A stretch of DNA of 54,533 nt from an uncultured Bacteroidota bacterium (GCA_913055635.1 CAJXLK010000031.1:1-54533), one strand, 5' to 3'; positions 1 through 8,246 are shown, counted from the stretch's first letter. Notes: generated by a model not told the origin, from the letters alone. Made by a program: numbers and translations.

Positions 1-84
1 AACAATAAAAGCATAATATAATAAACTGGGGAAATAACATTGCGAAAATTTGATGGATATTTATTTGCTATTTACACCATCACC

Positions 85-396
85 ATGGAAACCCTTCAGA
101 AGATCATACGGAAAGTCTTTCCCGTGCTTAAAAATAAGTTCGTGCTGACCCTGCTGATCTTCCTGGTGTGGATCACCTTCTTTGACCAGAACAACCTGGT
201 GGACCGCTTCCGGCAAATGAATCGCCAGGAAGAGCTCAAAGAAGAAAAGGAATACTACCTCGACAAAATCCACCGGGACTCCGTCAAACTCCACCAACTC
301 AAAACCAACGAGGAAAACCTCGAGAAATTCGCCCGCGAAGAATACTACATGAAAAGGGAAAACGAGGATATCTTTATCGTGGTGGAAGAAAAATAA
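85..396 (+). CDS. DivIC/FtsB-like septum formation initiator
   Basis: Small bitopic division protein of the FtsB/DivIC/FtsL class, expected to act in the septal FtsQLB-type complex. From the ATG at 85 it has about 103 residues: a short basic cytoplasmic start, one membrane segment (around FVLTLLIFLVWITFF), then a charged coiled coil rich in Glu/Lys and a conserved end containing FAREEYYMKRENEDIF, typical of Bacteroidota members. An in-frame TTG at 40 would add 15 residues without family-like character, so the ATG is preferred. The 84 bases before it hold nothing else I can identify. A hairpin with a T-run follows at 474-508. Confidence 0.85.
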   Translation: METLQKIIRKVFPVLKNKFVLTLLIFLVWITFFDQNNLVDRFRQMNRQEELKEEKEYYLDKIHRDSVKLHQLKTNEENLEKFAREEYYMKRENEDIFIVVEEK

Positions 397-473
397 GAAA
401 ACTTCTTCGAGACCAGACCTCACATAACGTAACCAACGACCTAACAATCGAAAAATGCAACTAAACAGCTCTT

Positions 474-508
474 AATTCGTTCTATTATTGATAGAACACG
501 AATTTTTC
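474..508 (+). terminator. possible intrinsic terminator after the divIC-like gene
   Basis: AATTCG plus TTCTAT (474-485) pairs with ATAGAA (491-496) and CGAATT (499-504), with a two-base bulge and a five-base loop, followed by a T-run. It lies between the divIC-like stop and the toxin-antitoxin genes. The stem is AT-rich, so strength is uncertain; an operator for the toxin-antitoxin pair is an alternative. Confidence 0.4.
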
Positions 509-530
509 AATACTTTTAAATGTAGTTATC

Positions 531-749
531 ATGGAAAATTCCCTAACAAAGGAAATAAATAAGCATCTTAAGGCTATGAATTATAGCGACCTAAACAAGG
601 TATTGGATTATGTGCGTTCTTTGCTGAAAAGCAAGAGAAAAGAAGATAATTTTATGGTTTACCATGGGAGTCTTAATAGTAAAGATGCGGAAAAAATAAG
701 AAAAACCATTGAAGATGGCTGCGAAAAAATAGATCGGGATGAGTGGTAA
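531..749 (+). CDS. putative antitoxin of a VapBC-like pair
   Basis: A 72-residue, highly charged, mostly helical protein with no recognisable catalytic motif. Its role is inferred from position: its 3' end overlaps the start of a PIN-domain toxin gene by 11 bases, the usual arrangement for a toxin-antitoxin operon. The N-terminal part (MENSLTKEINKHLKAMNYSD) resembles short helical antitoxin segments that neutralise PIN toxins, but no known antitoxin DNA-binding fold can be assigned by eye. The surrounding DNA is distinctly more AT-rich than the housekeeping genes on either side, consistent with horizontal acquisition. It may now be an orphan because the toxin frame is broken. Confidence 0.6.
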   Translation: MENSLTKEINKHLKAMNYSDLNKVLDYVRSLLKSKRKEDNFMVYHGSLNSKDAEKIRKTIEDGCEKIDRDEW

Positions 750-1129
750 AAGATTCCTGCTGGATACCAATGTCATAATAGATTTTTTGCAAGGTCGTAA
801 TGATTTGAAGGATAAATTTCTATCTTCTGAATATATGGCTGTTCCCCATATTGCTACCGGTGAGCTGTATTATGGTGCTGAACTATCAAATAATTCAGCA
901 AAAAATCTTAAAATCATAAAAAAATCTGGATTCATTTGATATCTTATCAAGTGACGATATCACATCAACCTTTTATGCTAAAATAAAAAAGGAATTAAAA
1001 ATAAGGGGTAACCCTATACCCGAGAACGATATATGGATTTCTGCCTTAGCATTACAACATGATCTGATATTAGCCACAAAAGACAAACATATGCAACTTG
1101 TTGATAAATTGACAGTTGAAATATGGTGA
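739..1129 (+). pseudogene. PIN-domain toxin (VapC-like), frameshifted
   Basis: VapC-type ribonuclease gene broken in the middle. The first frame gives FLLDTNVIIDFL (first PIN acidic residue) and ATGELYYGAE (conserved Glu) but stops at 937-939. The rest of the domain is intact in another frame up to the TGA at 1127-1129, including NPIPENDIWISALA and LILATKDKHM, which carry the remaining acidic residues. Removing one A from the A7 run just before TCTGG would restore a continuous reading (KIIKNLDSFDIL) of about 129 residues, the normal VapC length. A true inactivating mutation, an assembly or sequencing error in the homopolymer, and transcriptional slippage are all possible. Confidence 0.8.
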
Positions 1130-1174
1130 TTTGTTTATCATGCTGTTTAGATAAAAACAAACCTGTAATAAAAT

Positions 1175-1225
1175 GTGGCACAATAAAACCGGAATCGGTG
1201 GCACATTTTGAACCAAAATAACCAT
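1175..1225. mobile_element. IS21-like terminal repeats (remnant, tentative)
   Basis: GTGGCACA occurs at 1175 and again 23 bases later at 1198, and the following bases are also related (AATAAAACCGGAAT against TTTTGAACCAAAAT). Multiple direct terminal repeats of this look are characteristic of IS21-family ends in Bacteroidota. No complete istA/istB is present. A reading starting at 1444 (MANKKLNMKKVREL) faintly resembles an IstA start but ends almost at once. The assignment rests on recollection of family ends, so it is tentative. Confidence 0.35.
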
Positions 1226-1236
1226 TAGGTGACCAA

Positions 1237-1437
1237 TTGAAGCTGAAAAAGGAAATAAAGCAGAAATATGCATTATCTCTATACCGGGATGAAAAAATTT
1301 TCCTTTCTGCCGCTGCAGAGATTGCAGAAATGGATCTTTATGAGTTTATAGCAGAATGTAAAAAGAATAATATACCCGTGATCGGTTATTCATCAGAAGA
1401 GCTGGATAAGGAACTGGACTTTTATACTAAAAGATGA
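1237..1437 (+). CDS. UPF0175-family protein, possibly 5'-truncated
   Basis: About 66 residues from a TTG at 1237; no ATG is available in the open frame, which is closed by a TAA at 1219. The sequence KYALSLYRDEKIFLSAAAEIAEMDLYEF followed by NIPVIGYSSEELDKELDF matches the UPF0175 core, a small helical family often encoded beside PIN/DUF3368 toxins and thought to serve as antitoxin. Usual members have roughly 15-20 more N-terminal residues, so the gene may have lost its start when the IS-like repeats just upstream arrived. No toxin partner follows it; instead IS debris does. Confidence 0.6.
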   Translation: MKLKKEIKQKYALSLYRDEKIFLSAAAEIAEMDLYEFIAECKKNNIPVIGYSSEELDKELDFYTKR

Positions 1438-1481
1438 TTAAGATGGCAAATAAGAAACTTAATATGAAAAAAGTAAGAGAA

Positions 1482-1547
1482 TTAACACCATTATGGCTGC
1501 AGGTTCCAAAGAAGCTTCTTTGGAACCTGTAAGCAGCATGGTGTTAA
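1482..1547. repeat. 66-bp inverted duplication containing a perfect 28-bp palindrome
   Basis: Arms of 33 bases (1482-1514 and 1515-1547) are reverse complements apart from about six mismatches. The central 28 bases (1501-1528, centre AAGCTT) are a perfect palindrome and the outer ten bases TTAACACCAT/ATGGTGTTAA also match. The right arm is coding sequence of the IS66 remnant (SFFGTCKQHGVN). The left arm read on the minus strand gives a diverged version of the same peptide (SFFGTCSHNGVN), so it seems to be an inverted fragment of a related transposase gene. Confidence 0.75.
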
Positions 1548-1644
1548 CCCATGGAAATGGCTCAAGCGTGTACTGGAGCTGATCCCTGAATATCCCGCCA
1601 ACCAGTTGGATGATCTCTTGCCCCAGAACTTGAAACTTGACTAA
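1513..1644 (+). mobile_element. IS66-family transposase C-terminal remnant
   Basis: A reading of about 43 residues ends at a TAA at 1642-1644 and contains SFFGTCKQHGVNPWKWLKRV and LIPEYPANQLDDLLPQN. This matches the C-terminal element of IS66 TnpC proteins (pattern S-F-F-x-T-C-K ... N-P ... W-L ... I-P ... N-x-L ... L-L-P). Everything upstream of SFF is missing and is replaced by an inverted copy of the same segment. No start codon or DDE core remains, so it is a dead fragment. It marks the end of the accessory patch next to the methyltransferase gene. Confidence 0.75.
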
Positions 1645-1722
1645 ATATCACCCCAAATTTTTTTGCTGCACAAGGGGTACTTGCTCGGATGGATACTTAC
1701 AAAAAGACCATGCAGCTCGCCA

Positions 1723-2913
1723 TCAGCCATCTACCTGCAGGATCAAACCTTTCAAATACTCTCCTTCGGGGTGATAGATGTTGATGGGATGATCAGCCGG
1801 CTGGTTCAGCTGACCCAGTATACGCACCCGCCGGCTGGTGTTGGCTGATGCAGCAAAGGCCATTTTTCTGAAATGATCGCGGCTCATCACCTGGGAACAG
1901 GAGAATGTAAAAATAATACCACCGGGGCGGATTTTTTCTATGGCCATGCGGTTGAGCTTCTTATACCCCTGGATGGCATTGGGCAGGACATTGTAATGTT
2001 TGGCAAAAGCCGGCGGATCGATTACCATCAGGTCGAAGCCCCCGCCATTGTGCTGAAGATATTTAAAGGCATCACGGGCCAATGCCTGATGGGCCATATC
2101 CTGGCCAAAGTTAAGGCGCATATTTTCTTCAGCTTGTTCAATGGCGACCTGGGAGCTGTCTACGGTAGTCACCGACCGGCAACCACCGGCTGCGGCATAA
2201 ACGGAAAAGCCACCGGTATAGCCGAAAAGATTCAACACATCGGCATTAAGGGCATAACCCCGCACCAGCTCGCGGTTCTCCCGCTGATCAATGTAAAAGC
2301 CGGTTTTTTGTCCTTCCTGCCAGTTTACCTCAAAGGTAAGGCCATGCTCCTTTACCCTGGTCGTTTGTTCAGCTCCCCACAAATAACCTTCCTGGCGGTC
2401 CACCTGGGCCTGATGCGGCAGGGATTCACCGCTCTTATTGTAGACAGCAACCAGGCGGGAACCCATCAACTCCCGAAGGATATGAACCAGCTGATTAAAC
2501 CAGCGGTACATACCCACTGAATGGGCCCGGATAACGGCAGTTCCGTTGTAATAATCAATGATCAACCCGGGTAGCCCGTCGCCCTCGGCATTGACCAGGC
2601 GAAAAACATTGGTGGCATCATCGTCCATCAATCCCGCTTTCTTCCTCAAATCAATGGCCGATTGCAACTTTTCCCTGAAAAAAGCCTGATCAATCCCCCG
2701 CTCTTCAAAGGTCAGCATGCGAACGGTTATGGCAGCAGGCTGGTAATGGCCCTTGCCCAAAAAGTGGTCCTTGTTGTTGTAAACATCTACCACATCGCCT
2801 TCCGTAAAAGATCCTTTGGTTTTTTTGACCGCCCCTGAAAAAACCCAGGGGTGGTAACGCATCAGGGATTGATCTTTGCCCGATTTTAAAATCACCCTTG
2901 GCGCTTCTGCCAT
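1723..2913 (-). CDS. class I SAM-dependent rRNA methyltransferase, RlmI-like
   Basis: Likely 23S rRNA m5C methyltransferase of the RlmI/YccW family; its 396 residues match the E. coli enzyme in length. The N-terminal 75 residues form a PUA-like RNA-binding domain (PWVFSGAV, GDVVDVYN). The Rossmann domain follows: FGYTGGFSVYAA is the SAM-binding motif, VTTVDSS binds the ribose, MVIDPPAFAK is motif IV, and FTFSCSQ carries the presumed catalytic Cys. It is monocistronic as far as visible, reading towards the IS66 remnant. The region upstream (2914-3100) shows no gene that I can support. Confidence 0.9.
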   Translation of the reverse strand: MAEAPRVILKSGKDQSLMRYHPWVFSGAVKKTKGSFTEGDVVDVYNNKDHFLGKGHYQPAAITVRMLTFEERGIDQAFFREKLQSAIDLRKKAGLMDDDATNVFRLVNAEGDGLPGLIIDYYNGTAVIRAHSVGMYRWFNQLVHILRELMGSRLVAVYNKSGESLPHQAQVDRQEGYLWGAEQTTRVKEHGLTFEVNWQEGQKTGFYIDQRENRELVRGYALNADVLNLFGYTGGFSVYAAAGGCRSVTTVDSSQVAIEQAEENMRLNFGQDMAHQALARDAFKYLQHNGGGFDLMVIDPPAFAKHYNVLPNAIQGYKKLNRMAIEKIRPGGIIFTFSCSQVMSRDHFRKMAFAASANTSRRVRILGQLNQPADHPINIYHPEGEYLKGLILQVDG

Positions 2914-3100
2914 AACCTTCTGATTTTATGAGTAGTTAATGAACCAACAAGGTACTGTGTTTTTGTCTGGCAGCTCCTGCTCAACTTTTTGACAGCCGGA
3001 TCGCTTCTGAGCACCGCCACCTTCATGATCTGCAAATGCGATCGTCGGGCCTTACTGACTTTTTGCTTTGTAATTTCCGGCCCCTTGCAGGTTAACAAAG

Positions 3101-3230
3101 ATCATCCCTGTCTTCACCGGCGATCATTCCTATCTTTTCCAGTTATCATCCATATTTTCCCCGGGTATCTTCTATATTCCCCGAAGAGCTTCCATATGTT
3201 CCCCTGAGATATTCCATATATTTCCCGGTT
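3101..3230. repeat. 22-bp degenerate tandem repeat, six units
   Basis: Six units lie at 3101-3122, 3123-3144, 3145-3166, 3167-3186, 3187-3208 and 3209-3230. Five are 22 bases and one is 20. The consensus is close to ATCATCCATATTTTCCCCGG plus two more bases. The array occupies the 3' flank of the exonuclease gene and its last unit runs into that gene's stop codon (3229-3231). Together with 2914-3100 this accounts for the 315 bases between the two minus-strand genes. No function is evident; it lacks a clear hairpin. Confidence 0.7.
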
Positions 3231-3816
3231 ACTGGCCCAGATCCTTCATCACCTGGTATAATTCGTAGCAGACCCAGGCATCGGTAGCGGCATATCTGAC
3301 CTGTTTGGGCCCCAGGCTTTCTGCTTCCCAGTTGGAAAGCCTTTTGGAACGGGCCTTGGAGATGCGAATGCCCAAGAATTTGGCGGCCAGTTTCTTTAGT
3401 CCATTATGGGGGACTTCATGGTGATTGGCCAGATCCTGCAAATCAACAAAACCGGCAGGCTTAAAATGGGCTAGGCGCTGAAGGCCGCTGACATCATCCC
3501 TCAGAGCCAGGCCGATCTTTTGTATGCCGGAATTTTCCAAAACGTTCCTCAGGGCTTTGGGCAAACCGATATGGTTGAGCCTGAACAGGAAAGCCCGCTG
3601 ACCGGTGGCCAGTTGCAAGAGGGAGACTTCATAATTCTTGCCTTTTTTGAATGAGGGTCGGGTCTCGGTATCAAAGCCCAGTATATCGGCCTCCTCCAAT
3701 AAAGGCATGGCCTGTTGAAGCTTGTTGAAAGAGTCAATTAAAAAAATTTCCCCGTCAAATTCCTTGCGGGGCAACTGCTTAATCTCTTCGTCGGTAATGG
3801 CAGCACGATGTTTCAT
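3229..3816 (-). CDS. 3'-5' exonuclease, RNase D-like (DEDDy)
   Basis: Single-domain DEDD exonuclease of about 195 residues. Visible motifs are ILGFDTETRP (Exo I, Asp and Glu), LALRDDVSGL with FVDLQDL (Exo II region) and VRYAATDAW (Exo III, Tyr-x3-Asp, hence DEDDy). It lacks the HRDC domains of full RNase D. An in-frame start further upstream exists inside the neighbouring gene, but the ATG at 3816 overlaps the DUF5063 stop in a TGATG junction and has GGGGAGAGG just before it, so this start is preferred and translational coupling is likely. The substrate (RNA or DNA) cannot be told. Confidence 0.88.
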   Translation of the reverse strand: MKHRAAITDEEIKQLPRKEFDGEIFLIDSFNKLQQAMPLLEEADILGFDTETRPSFKKGKNYEVSLLQLATGQRAFLFRLNHIGLPKALRNVLENSGIQKIGLALRDDVSGLQRLAHFKPAGFVDLQDLANHHEVPHNGLKKLAAKFLGIRISKARSKRLSNWEAESLGPKQVRYAATDAWVCYELYQVMKDLGQ

Positions 3817-4469
3817 CACCTCTCCCCTTTTTTGTATTGTTGTTTGGTTTGTTCGAACAGCCATCCCCCACGGGTGGTTTGTTCATCTTCATCCTGCTCC
3901 TGATCCGGCTTCTCCTGCTGCTCTTCCTCCTGGAGGTTCTCTTCACTGAAAAACAGGCGATGAAGGATACGCAGGGCGCTTAACAGCTTCGGCCCCCAAT
4001 ATTCTTCAAAATTCATCCGACATTCCCACAAAGCATCTACCATAACCTCCTCGTTCCCCATGCTGTAGAGGGTTACAAAATCCTTCATATCCTGGTAGAT
4101 ATCGGCAAAATTATCGGCCAGGCTAACAATGCTTACATCCTGATCCTCCCTGGCTACCGGATCATAAACATCTACATAGTCGTCATGATAACCAAGCTTC
4201 CGGTTGATCTGGTTGTAAATGCGGTGCCAGTCACTCTCATTGACATACTTCTCATTGACCCGATCAGTCACATTTGTGATGTCGGGCATATTTGCCATGG
4301 CGGCATACAATCCCGATAAAAGCCGGATGGATTTTTGAATGAAGTCGACCTTGGTAAAATTATCGACGTTCTCAGTTAGCGTACAATATTCGGCTGCCCG
4401 GGTGACAAATGCACTCACCGTTTCATCGTTGAGCAGCTGCTGATGGTATTGTTGTTCCTGCATAGACAA
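3816..4469 (-). CDS. DUF5063 domain protein
   Basis: About 217 residues, acidic and helical, without signal peptide or membrane segments. The core (residues 15-170, with NFTKVDFIQKSIRLLSGLYA and ALWECRMNFEEYWGPKLLSA) matches the Bacteroidota DUF5063 family. The C-terminus is a low-complexity Glu/Gln/Asp tail ending KKGER. It is translationally coupled by a one-base overlap to the exonuclease gene downstream, and this pairing recurs in the phylum, so a shared function in nucleic-acid processing is an inference. A promoter-like TAGTTTTG lies on this strand at 4481-4488. An alternative start is the second Met at 4463. Confidence 0.8.
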   Translation of the reverse strand: MSMQEQQYHQQLLNDETVSAFVTRAAEYCTLTENVDNFTKVDFIQKSIRLLSGLYAAMANMPDITNVTDRVNEKYVNESDWHRIYNQINRKLGYHDDYVDVYDPVAREDQDVSIVSLADNFADIYQDMKDFVTLYSMGNEEVMVDALWECRMNFEEYWGPKLLSALRILHRLFFSEENLQEEEQQEKPDQEQDEDEQTTRGGWLFEQTKQQYKKGER

Positions 4470-4480
4470 AAATGATTGGG

Positions 4481-4488
4481 CAAAACTA
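4481..4488 (-). promoter_or_regulatory. candidate -7 element (TAGTTTTG) for the DUF5063-exonuclease pair
   Basis: It matches the Bacteroidota -7 consensus TAnnTTTG on the minus strand, 12 bases before the DUF5063 start. No convincing -33 TTG is seen at the normal spacing, and the resulting leader would be very short. It is the best candidate in the 156-base gap after recQ. Confidence 0.3.
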
Positions 4489-4602
4489 TAAATTTCTTCT
4501 CAAGACCATAAACGAATAGAAAAGAAAAAATTTTACATCCAACGCAACGAAATGGGTTGAACGATCATCTTTATTAATGAATCACCTCCATTAGCATCGG
4601 CT

Positions 4603-4651
4603 CCAGGCAGGATAGAGTATCTTCCTTAACTTTTACCTGCCTGGTTTTTTT
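4603..4651. other. inverted repeat spanning the recQ stop codon
   Basis: CCAGGCAGG (4603-4611) and CCTGCCTGG (4636-4644) are perfect 9-bp arms with a 24-base loop, followed on the plus strand by seven T. The geometry resembles a terminator for plus-strand transcription, yet genes on both sides are minus-strand. The right arm encodes the end of RecQ (QAGKS), so it may instead act as a 3'-end structure of recQ mRNA. Confidence 0.45.
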
Positions 4652-6554
4652 GTTTCCATCGCCATTTTCCCGCCTGCGAAGTAACCAGTTTGCCGCTTTC
4701 GGTAAGCCAGTCTACCACTTTTATGACTTTATCTTCCTGGAATGGCAGGGCATCGACCAGTTCTTCGGTGGTGAGTTGGTGTTGGCCGAGCTGGCTGTGT
4801 ATGTGGCTCATGATTTGGTCAAATTCCTGAACCCCCAGCTGGCGTTCCTGTTTACGCATACAGACATCACACTGGCCGCAGGCTTGTGCATCGGTTTGGC
4901 TGAAATAGTGCAACAGGTAAAGGCTGCGGCACTGAGTGGAAGTATCGGCATAATTGACCATGGCCCTGAGTTTTTCCACATAGTGTTCTTTGCGCCGGGC
5001 ATATTGTTCGCGTGAGATGCGCAGGTTGCGGCGATCAAGCCTTTCTTCGGTATAGACGATCATCGGGGTTTTCCGCTGGGGGATATAATCCAGCAGTTTG
5101 AGTTTTTTAAGCTGTACCAGGTATTTGTAGATCACTTGTTGGTTGGTATTGGCTTTGCGTGCCAGGGAACGCTCATCAATCTTTACATATTCGGTAAAAA
5201 TGCCCGAATAGCTTCGCAACAACAATTTGATGAAGTTGTCATAACCCGAGCGGGTAAGTTGAAAATTGTAGAGGTCATCGCGGCTGACATGAAAGTGCAC
5301 CTTTGACTGGTTGGCCCATTCATCGGTCAGCTCCAGATAACCCTCTTTCTGGAGGAACTGTATGCTGCTGTATATGGTTGAAAGGCTAAAATGATAGCGG
5401 GAAGCAAATTCATACACATTGAAATCAAAAGCCTTGTTCTTCCCCCCTTCCACGGGTATTTGAAAATAATTGCCCAGGGCCTGATAGACGGCTTTTATAT
5501 CTTTTATCGGGGGAAAATTACGCTTGATGCGTGCCCGAGCCTTCACCTTATCGGTGTTGTTGTAGAGCAAGACGGCATAAGCTTTTTGGCCGTCGCGTCC
5601 GGCCCTTCCGGCTTCCTGGAAATAGGCTTCAATGGTATCGGGCAGGTCATAATGAATCACAAAACGCACATCCGCCTTGTCAATGCCCATTCCAAAAGCA
5701 TTGGTCGAGACCATGATGCGTTTTTGGCCTTTCTGCCATTGGTCCTGCTTTTTTTGACGGGTCTCATAGTCGAGCCCGGCGTGGTAGTAATCGGCCGCGA
5801 TGTGATGACGGGCCAAAAGCTGGGCTATCTCTTTGGTTTTCTTTCTGCTGCGAATATATACAATGCCATAGCCCTTGTTTTGGGATAATGTTTTAAGCAA
5901 ATACTTTGGTTTGTCTTCTATCTGGCGAACCAGATAAACCAGATTGGGCCGTTCAAAGCTGGTTTTCAGCAGATTTTTCTCTTTAAAAGCCAGCTTCTCC
6001 TGAATATCCTCAACCACCCGGGGGGTTGCCGTCGCCGTTAAAGCCAGGAAGGGGGGTTGGGTGGTCAGATAATCCCTTATTTGGGCAATTTTAAGATAGG
6101 AAGGCCTGAAGTCGTAGCCCCATTGAGAGATGCAGTGGGCTTCATCAATGGTAACCAGGTTCACCTGCATTTTCTCAACCCGGGCCTTAAAAAGATCCGT
6201 TTCAATGCGTTCGGGTGAAAGGTAAAGAAATTTGTAGCCCCCAAAAATACAGTTATCCAGTGCCACATCGATCTCCCGCCTGCTCATGCCCGAATGAATG
6301 GCCATGGCCTTGATTCCAAGCTGGGTAAGTTTATCGACCTGGTCGCGCATCAAGGCAATCAGGGGTGTCACCACCAGGCAAATGCCTTCGCGGGCCAGGG
6401 CCGGGATCTGAAAGGTCAGCGACTTACCCCCGCCGGTCGGCAACAATGCCAGGGTATCGCGATCGTGCATGACCGAATCAATGATCTGTTCCTGCAGCGG
6501 CCTGAATTCCTTATAACCCCAGTACCGATGAAGCAGTTGACGATATTTTTCCAA
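4626..6554 (-). CDS. recQ: ATP-dependent DNA helicase RecQ
   Basis: Superfamily 2 3'-5' DNA helicase of 642 residues. It has the Q-motif region near residues 15-22, Walker A LLPTGGGKS, DEAHCISQWGYDFRPSY (motif II plus the RecQ aromatic-rich loop), LTATATPR (motif III), and QEAGRAGRDGQ (motif VI). The RecQ zinc site is present near residues 545-570 (QCRSLYLLHYF, then ACGQCDVC). A winged-helix RQC region follows, but I see no clear HRDC domain, so it belongs to the shorter RecQ type common in Bacteroidota. It is divergently oriented to guaB across a 194-base region. Its product acts in recombination and fork repair. Confidence 0.95.
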   Translation of the reverse strand: MEKYRQLLHRYWGYKEFRPLQEQIIDSVMHDRDTLALLPTGGGKSLTFQIPALAREGICLVVTPLIALMRDQVDKLTQLGIKAMAIHSGMSRREIDVALDNCIFGGYKFLYLSPERIETDLFKARVEKMQVNLVTIDEAHCISQWGYDFRPSYLKIAQIRDYLTTQPPFLALTATATPRVVEDIQEKLAFKEKNLLKTSFERPNLVYLVRQIEDKPKYLLKTLSQNKGYGIVYIRSRKKTKEIAQLLARHHIAADYYHAGLDYETRQKKQDQWQKGQKRIMVSTNAFGMGIDKADVRFVIHYDLPDTIEAYFQEAGRAGRDGQKAYAVLLYNNTDKVKARARIKRNFPPIKDIKAVYQALGNYFQIPVEGGKNKAFDFNVYEFASRYHFSLSTIYSSIQFLQKEGYLELTDEWANQSKVHFHVSRDDLYNFQLTRSGYDNFIKLLLRSYSGIFTEYVKIDERSLARKANTNQQVIYKYLVQLKKLKLLDYIPQRKTPMIVYTEERLDRRNLRISREQYARRKEHYVEKLRAMVNYADTSTQCRSLYLLHYFSQTDAQACGQCDVCMRKQERQLGVQEFDQIMSHIHSQLGQHQLTTEELVDALPFQEDKVIKVVDWLTESGKLVTSQAGKWRWKQKNQAGKS

Positions 6555-6748
6555 AACAAACAGCCATTTAAAAAATAGAATTCCTGCAATTTAATGGTTC
6601 AAAAAATATCATGATCCACAAAATAACGTTATCAATAACAAACATTTGTCAGCGCCGCGGATCCAATATTTTTAGCAAGGAATCCCATTTATTTTCTCAT
6701 TTTTTTGTATTTTGGCGCGATTTAAAATTAACCAAAATTCATCAATCC

Positions 6749-8218
6749 ATGTCTTTCGATAAGGATAAAATACAGGCGGATGGCTATACCTTTGATGATG
6801 TGTTGCTGATTCCCCAGTACTCGGAGGTATTGCCCCATGAGGTAGATTTATCGAGCCACTTTTCGCGGAACATCAAGATCAATATACCGATTGTATCGGC
6901 TGCGATGGATACGGTAACCGAGGCGGAGCTGGCCATTGCCATCGCCCGGTTGGGGGGTATTGGTGTGATCCATAAAAACATGACCATTGAAGAGCAGGCC
7001 CGCCAGGTTAAATCGGTAAAGCGGGCTGAAAACGGGATGATCTATGATCCGATCACCATCAGGAAAAACAGCAGCATTGAGGATGCACTGAACATCATGA
7101 AAGAATATAAGATCGGGGGTATACCGGTGGTGGACAACCACAATGTATTGATCGGCATTGTCACCAACCGTGATTTAAGGTTTGAAAAGAATTTCAAGCG
7201 GCCGGTGGAAGATGTAATGACCAGTGAGCACATCATCACCACATCGCAGTCGACAGATTTGGAAGAAGCCACCGACATATTGCAGAAGCACAAGATTGAG
7301 AAGTTGCCGGTGGTGGATAATGGCTATAAACTGATTGGGTTGCTCACATACAAGGACATCACCAAGGTAAAGGACAACCCGAATGCCTGTAAGGATGAGA
7401 AAGGCCGGCTTCGCACGGCAGCGGCTGTAGGGACGACCCGCGATGTAATGGACCGGGTAGAAGCTCTGGTCAGGGAAAACGTGGATGCATTGGTCATCGA
7501 CACCGCGCATGCCCATAGCAAGGGGGTATTTTCCACCCTAAAAAGAGTTAAGCAGCGATATCCCGAGATGGAAGTGGTGGTAGGCAATGTAGGCACGGCC
7601 GAGGCGGCTCGTGACCTGATCAATGCCGGGGTGGATGCCCTGAAAGTTGGCATTGGTCCGGGCTCGATTTGTACCACCCGGGTGGTGGCAGGTGTTGGAT
7701 TGCCCCAACTCTCGGCCATCTACGATGTGGCCAAAGAATGTGCCAATACCGGGGTACCCCTGATTGCCGACGGCGGGCTGCGCTATTCAGGCGATTTGGT
7801 TAAGGCCATTGCCGCCGGTGCCGATTCCATCATGGCCGGTTCCCTCTTTGCCGGGGTGGAAGAGTCGCCCGGGGAAACCATCATTTACCAGGGCCGCAAA
7901 TTTAAAACCTACCGGGGAATGGGTTCGGTCGAGGCCATGCAGGAAGGCTCCAAAGACCGCTACTTCCAGGACCTGGAGGAAGACGTGCGCAAGCTCGTGC
8001 CCGAAGGCATTACCGGAAGAGTCCCCTTCAAGGGCAACCTCTCCGAGGTCATCTATCAGTTGATCGGCGGATTGAAAGCCGGAATGGGTTACTGCGGGGC
8101 CTCAACCATTACCCGCCTGAAAGATGCCCGGTTCATTAAAATTACCAGCTCCGGGATGACCGAAAGCCACCCCCATGACGTGTCGATCACCCGGGAAGCA
8201 CCCAATTACAGCAGATAA
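6749..8218 (+). CDS. guaB: IMP dehydrogenase
   Basis: Catalyses NAD-dependent oxidation of IMP to XMP, the committed step of GMP synthesis. The 490-residue protein starts at ATG 6749 ([20 protein letters not shown]); an upstream in-frame ATG at 6611 would add 46 residues unlike the family. It has the TIM-barrel halves around a CBS pair (about residues 95-215: [30 protein letters not shown]), the catalytic loop GPGSICTTR with the active Cys, GGLRYSGD, and the flap region around [10 protein letters not shown]. It begins a plus-strand run continuing with the SurA-like genes. Confidence 0.96.
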   Translation: MSFDKDKIQADGYTFDDVLLIPQYSEVLPHEVDLSSHFSRNIKINIPIVSAAMDTVTEAELAIAIARLGGIGVIHKNMTIEEQARQVKSVKRAENGMIYDPITIRKNSSIEDALNIMKEYKIGGIPVVDNHNVLIGIVTNRDLRFEKNFKRPVEDVMTSEHIITTSQSTDLEEATDILQKHKIEKLPVVDNGYKLIGLLTYKDITKVKDNPNACKDEKGRLRTAAAVGTTRDVMDRVEALVRENVDALVIDTAHAHSKGVFSTLKRVKQRYPEMEVVVGNVGTAEAARDLINAGVDALKVGIGPGSICTTRVVAGVGLPQLSAIYDVAKECANTGVPLIADGGLRYSGDLVKAIAAGADSIMAGSLFAGVEESPGETIIYQGRKFKTYRGMGSVEAMQEGSKDRYFQDLEEDVRKLVPEGITGRVPFKGNLSEVIYQLIGGLKAGMGYCGASTITRLKDARFIKITSSGMTESHPHDVSITREAPNYSR

Positions 8219-8246
8219 TGCCCATGAATGCTAAAACCCTCAAACC

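Noticed and set aside
1873-2520. 215-codon plus-strand open frame opposite the RlmI-like gene
   Set aside because: It lies wholly inside the methyltransferase gene and shows no recognisable domain.
2892-3098. Minus-strand frame of 68 codons upstream of the RlmI-like gene
   Set aside because: No domain, no conserved start region, and composition like an intergenic stretch; it overlaps the methyltransferase start.
6700-6720. TATTTTGG as a -7 promoter element for guaB
   Set aside because: It lacks one base of TAnnTTTG and there is no -33 partner at the right distance; too weak to list.
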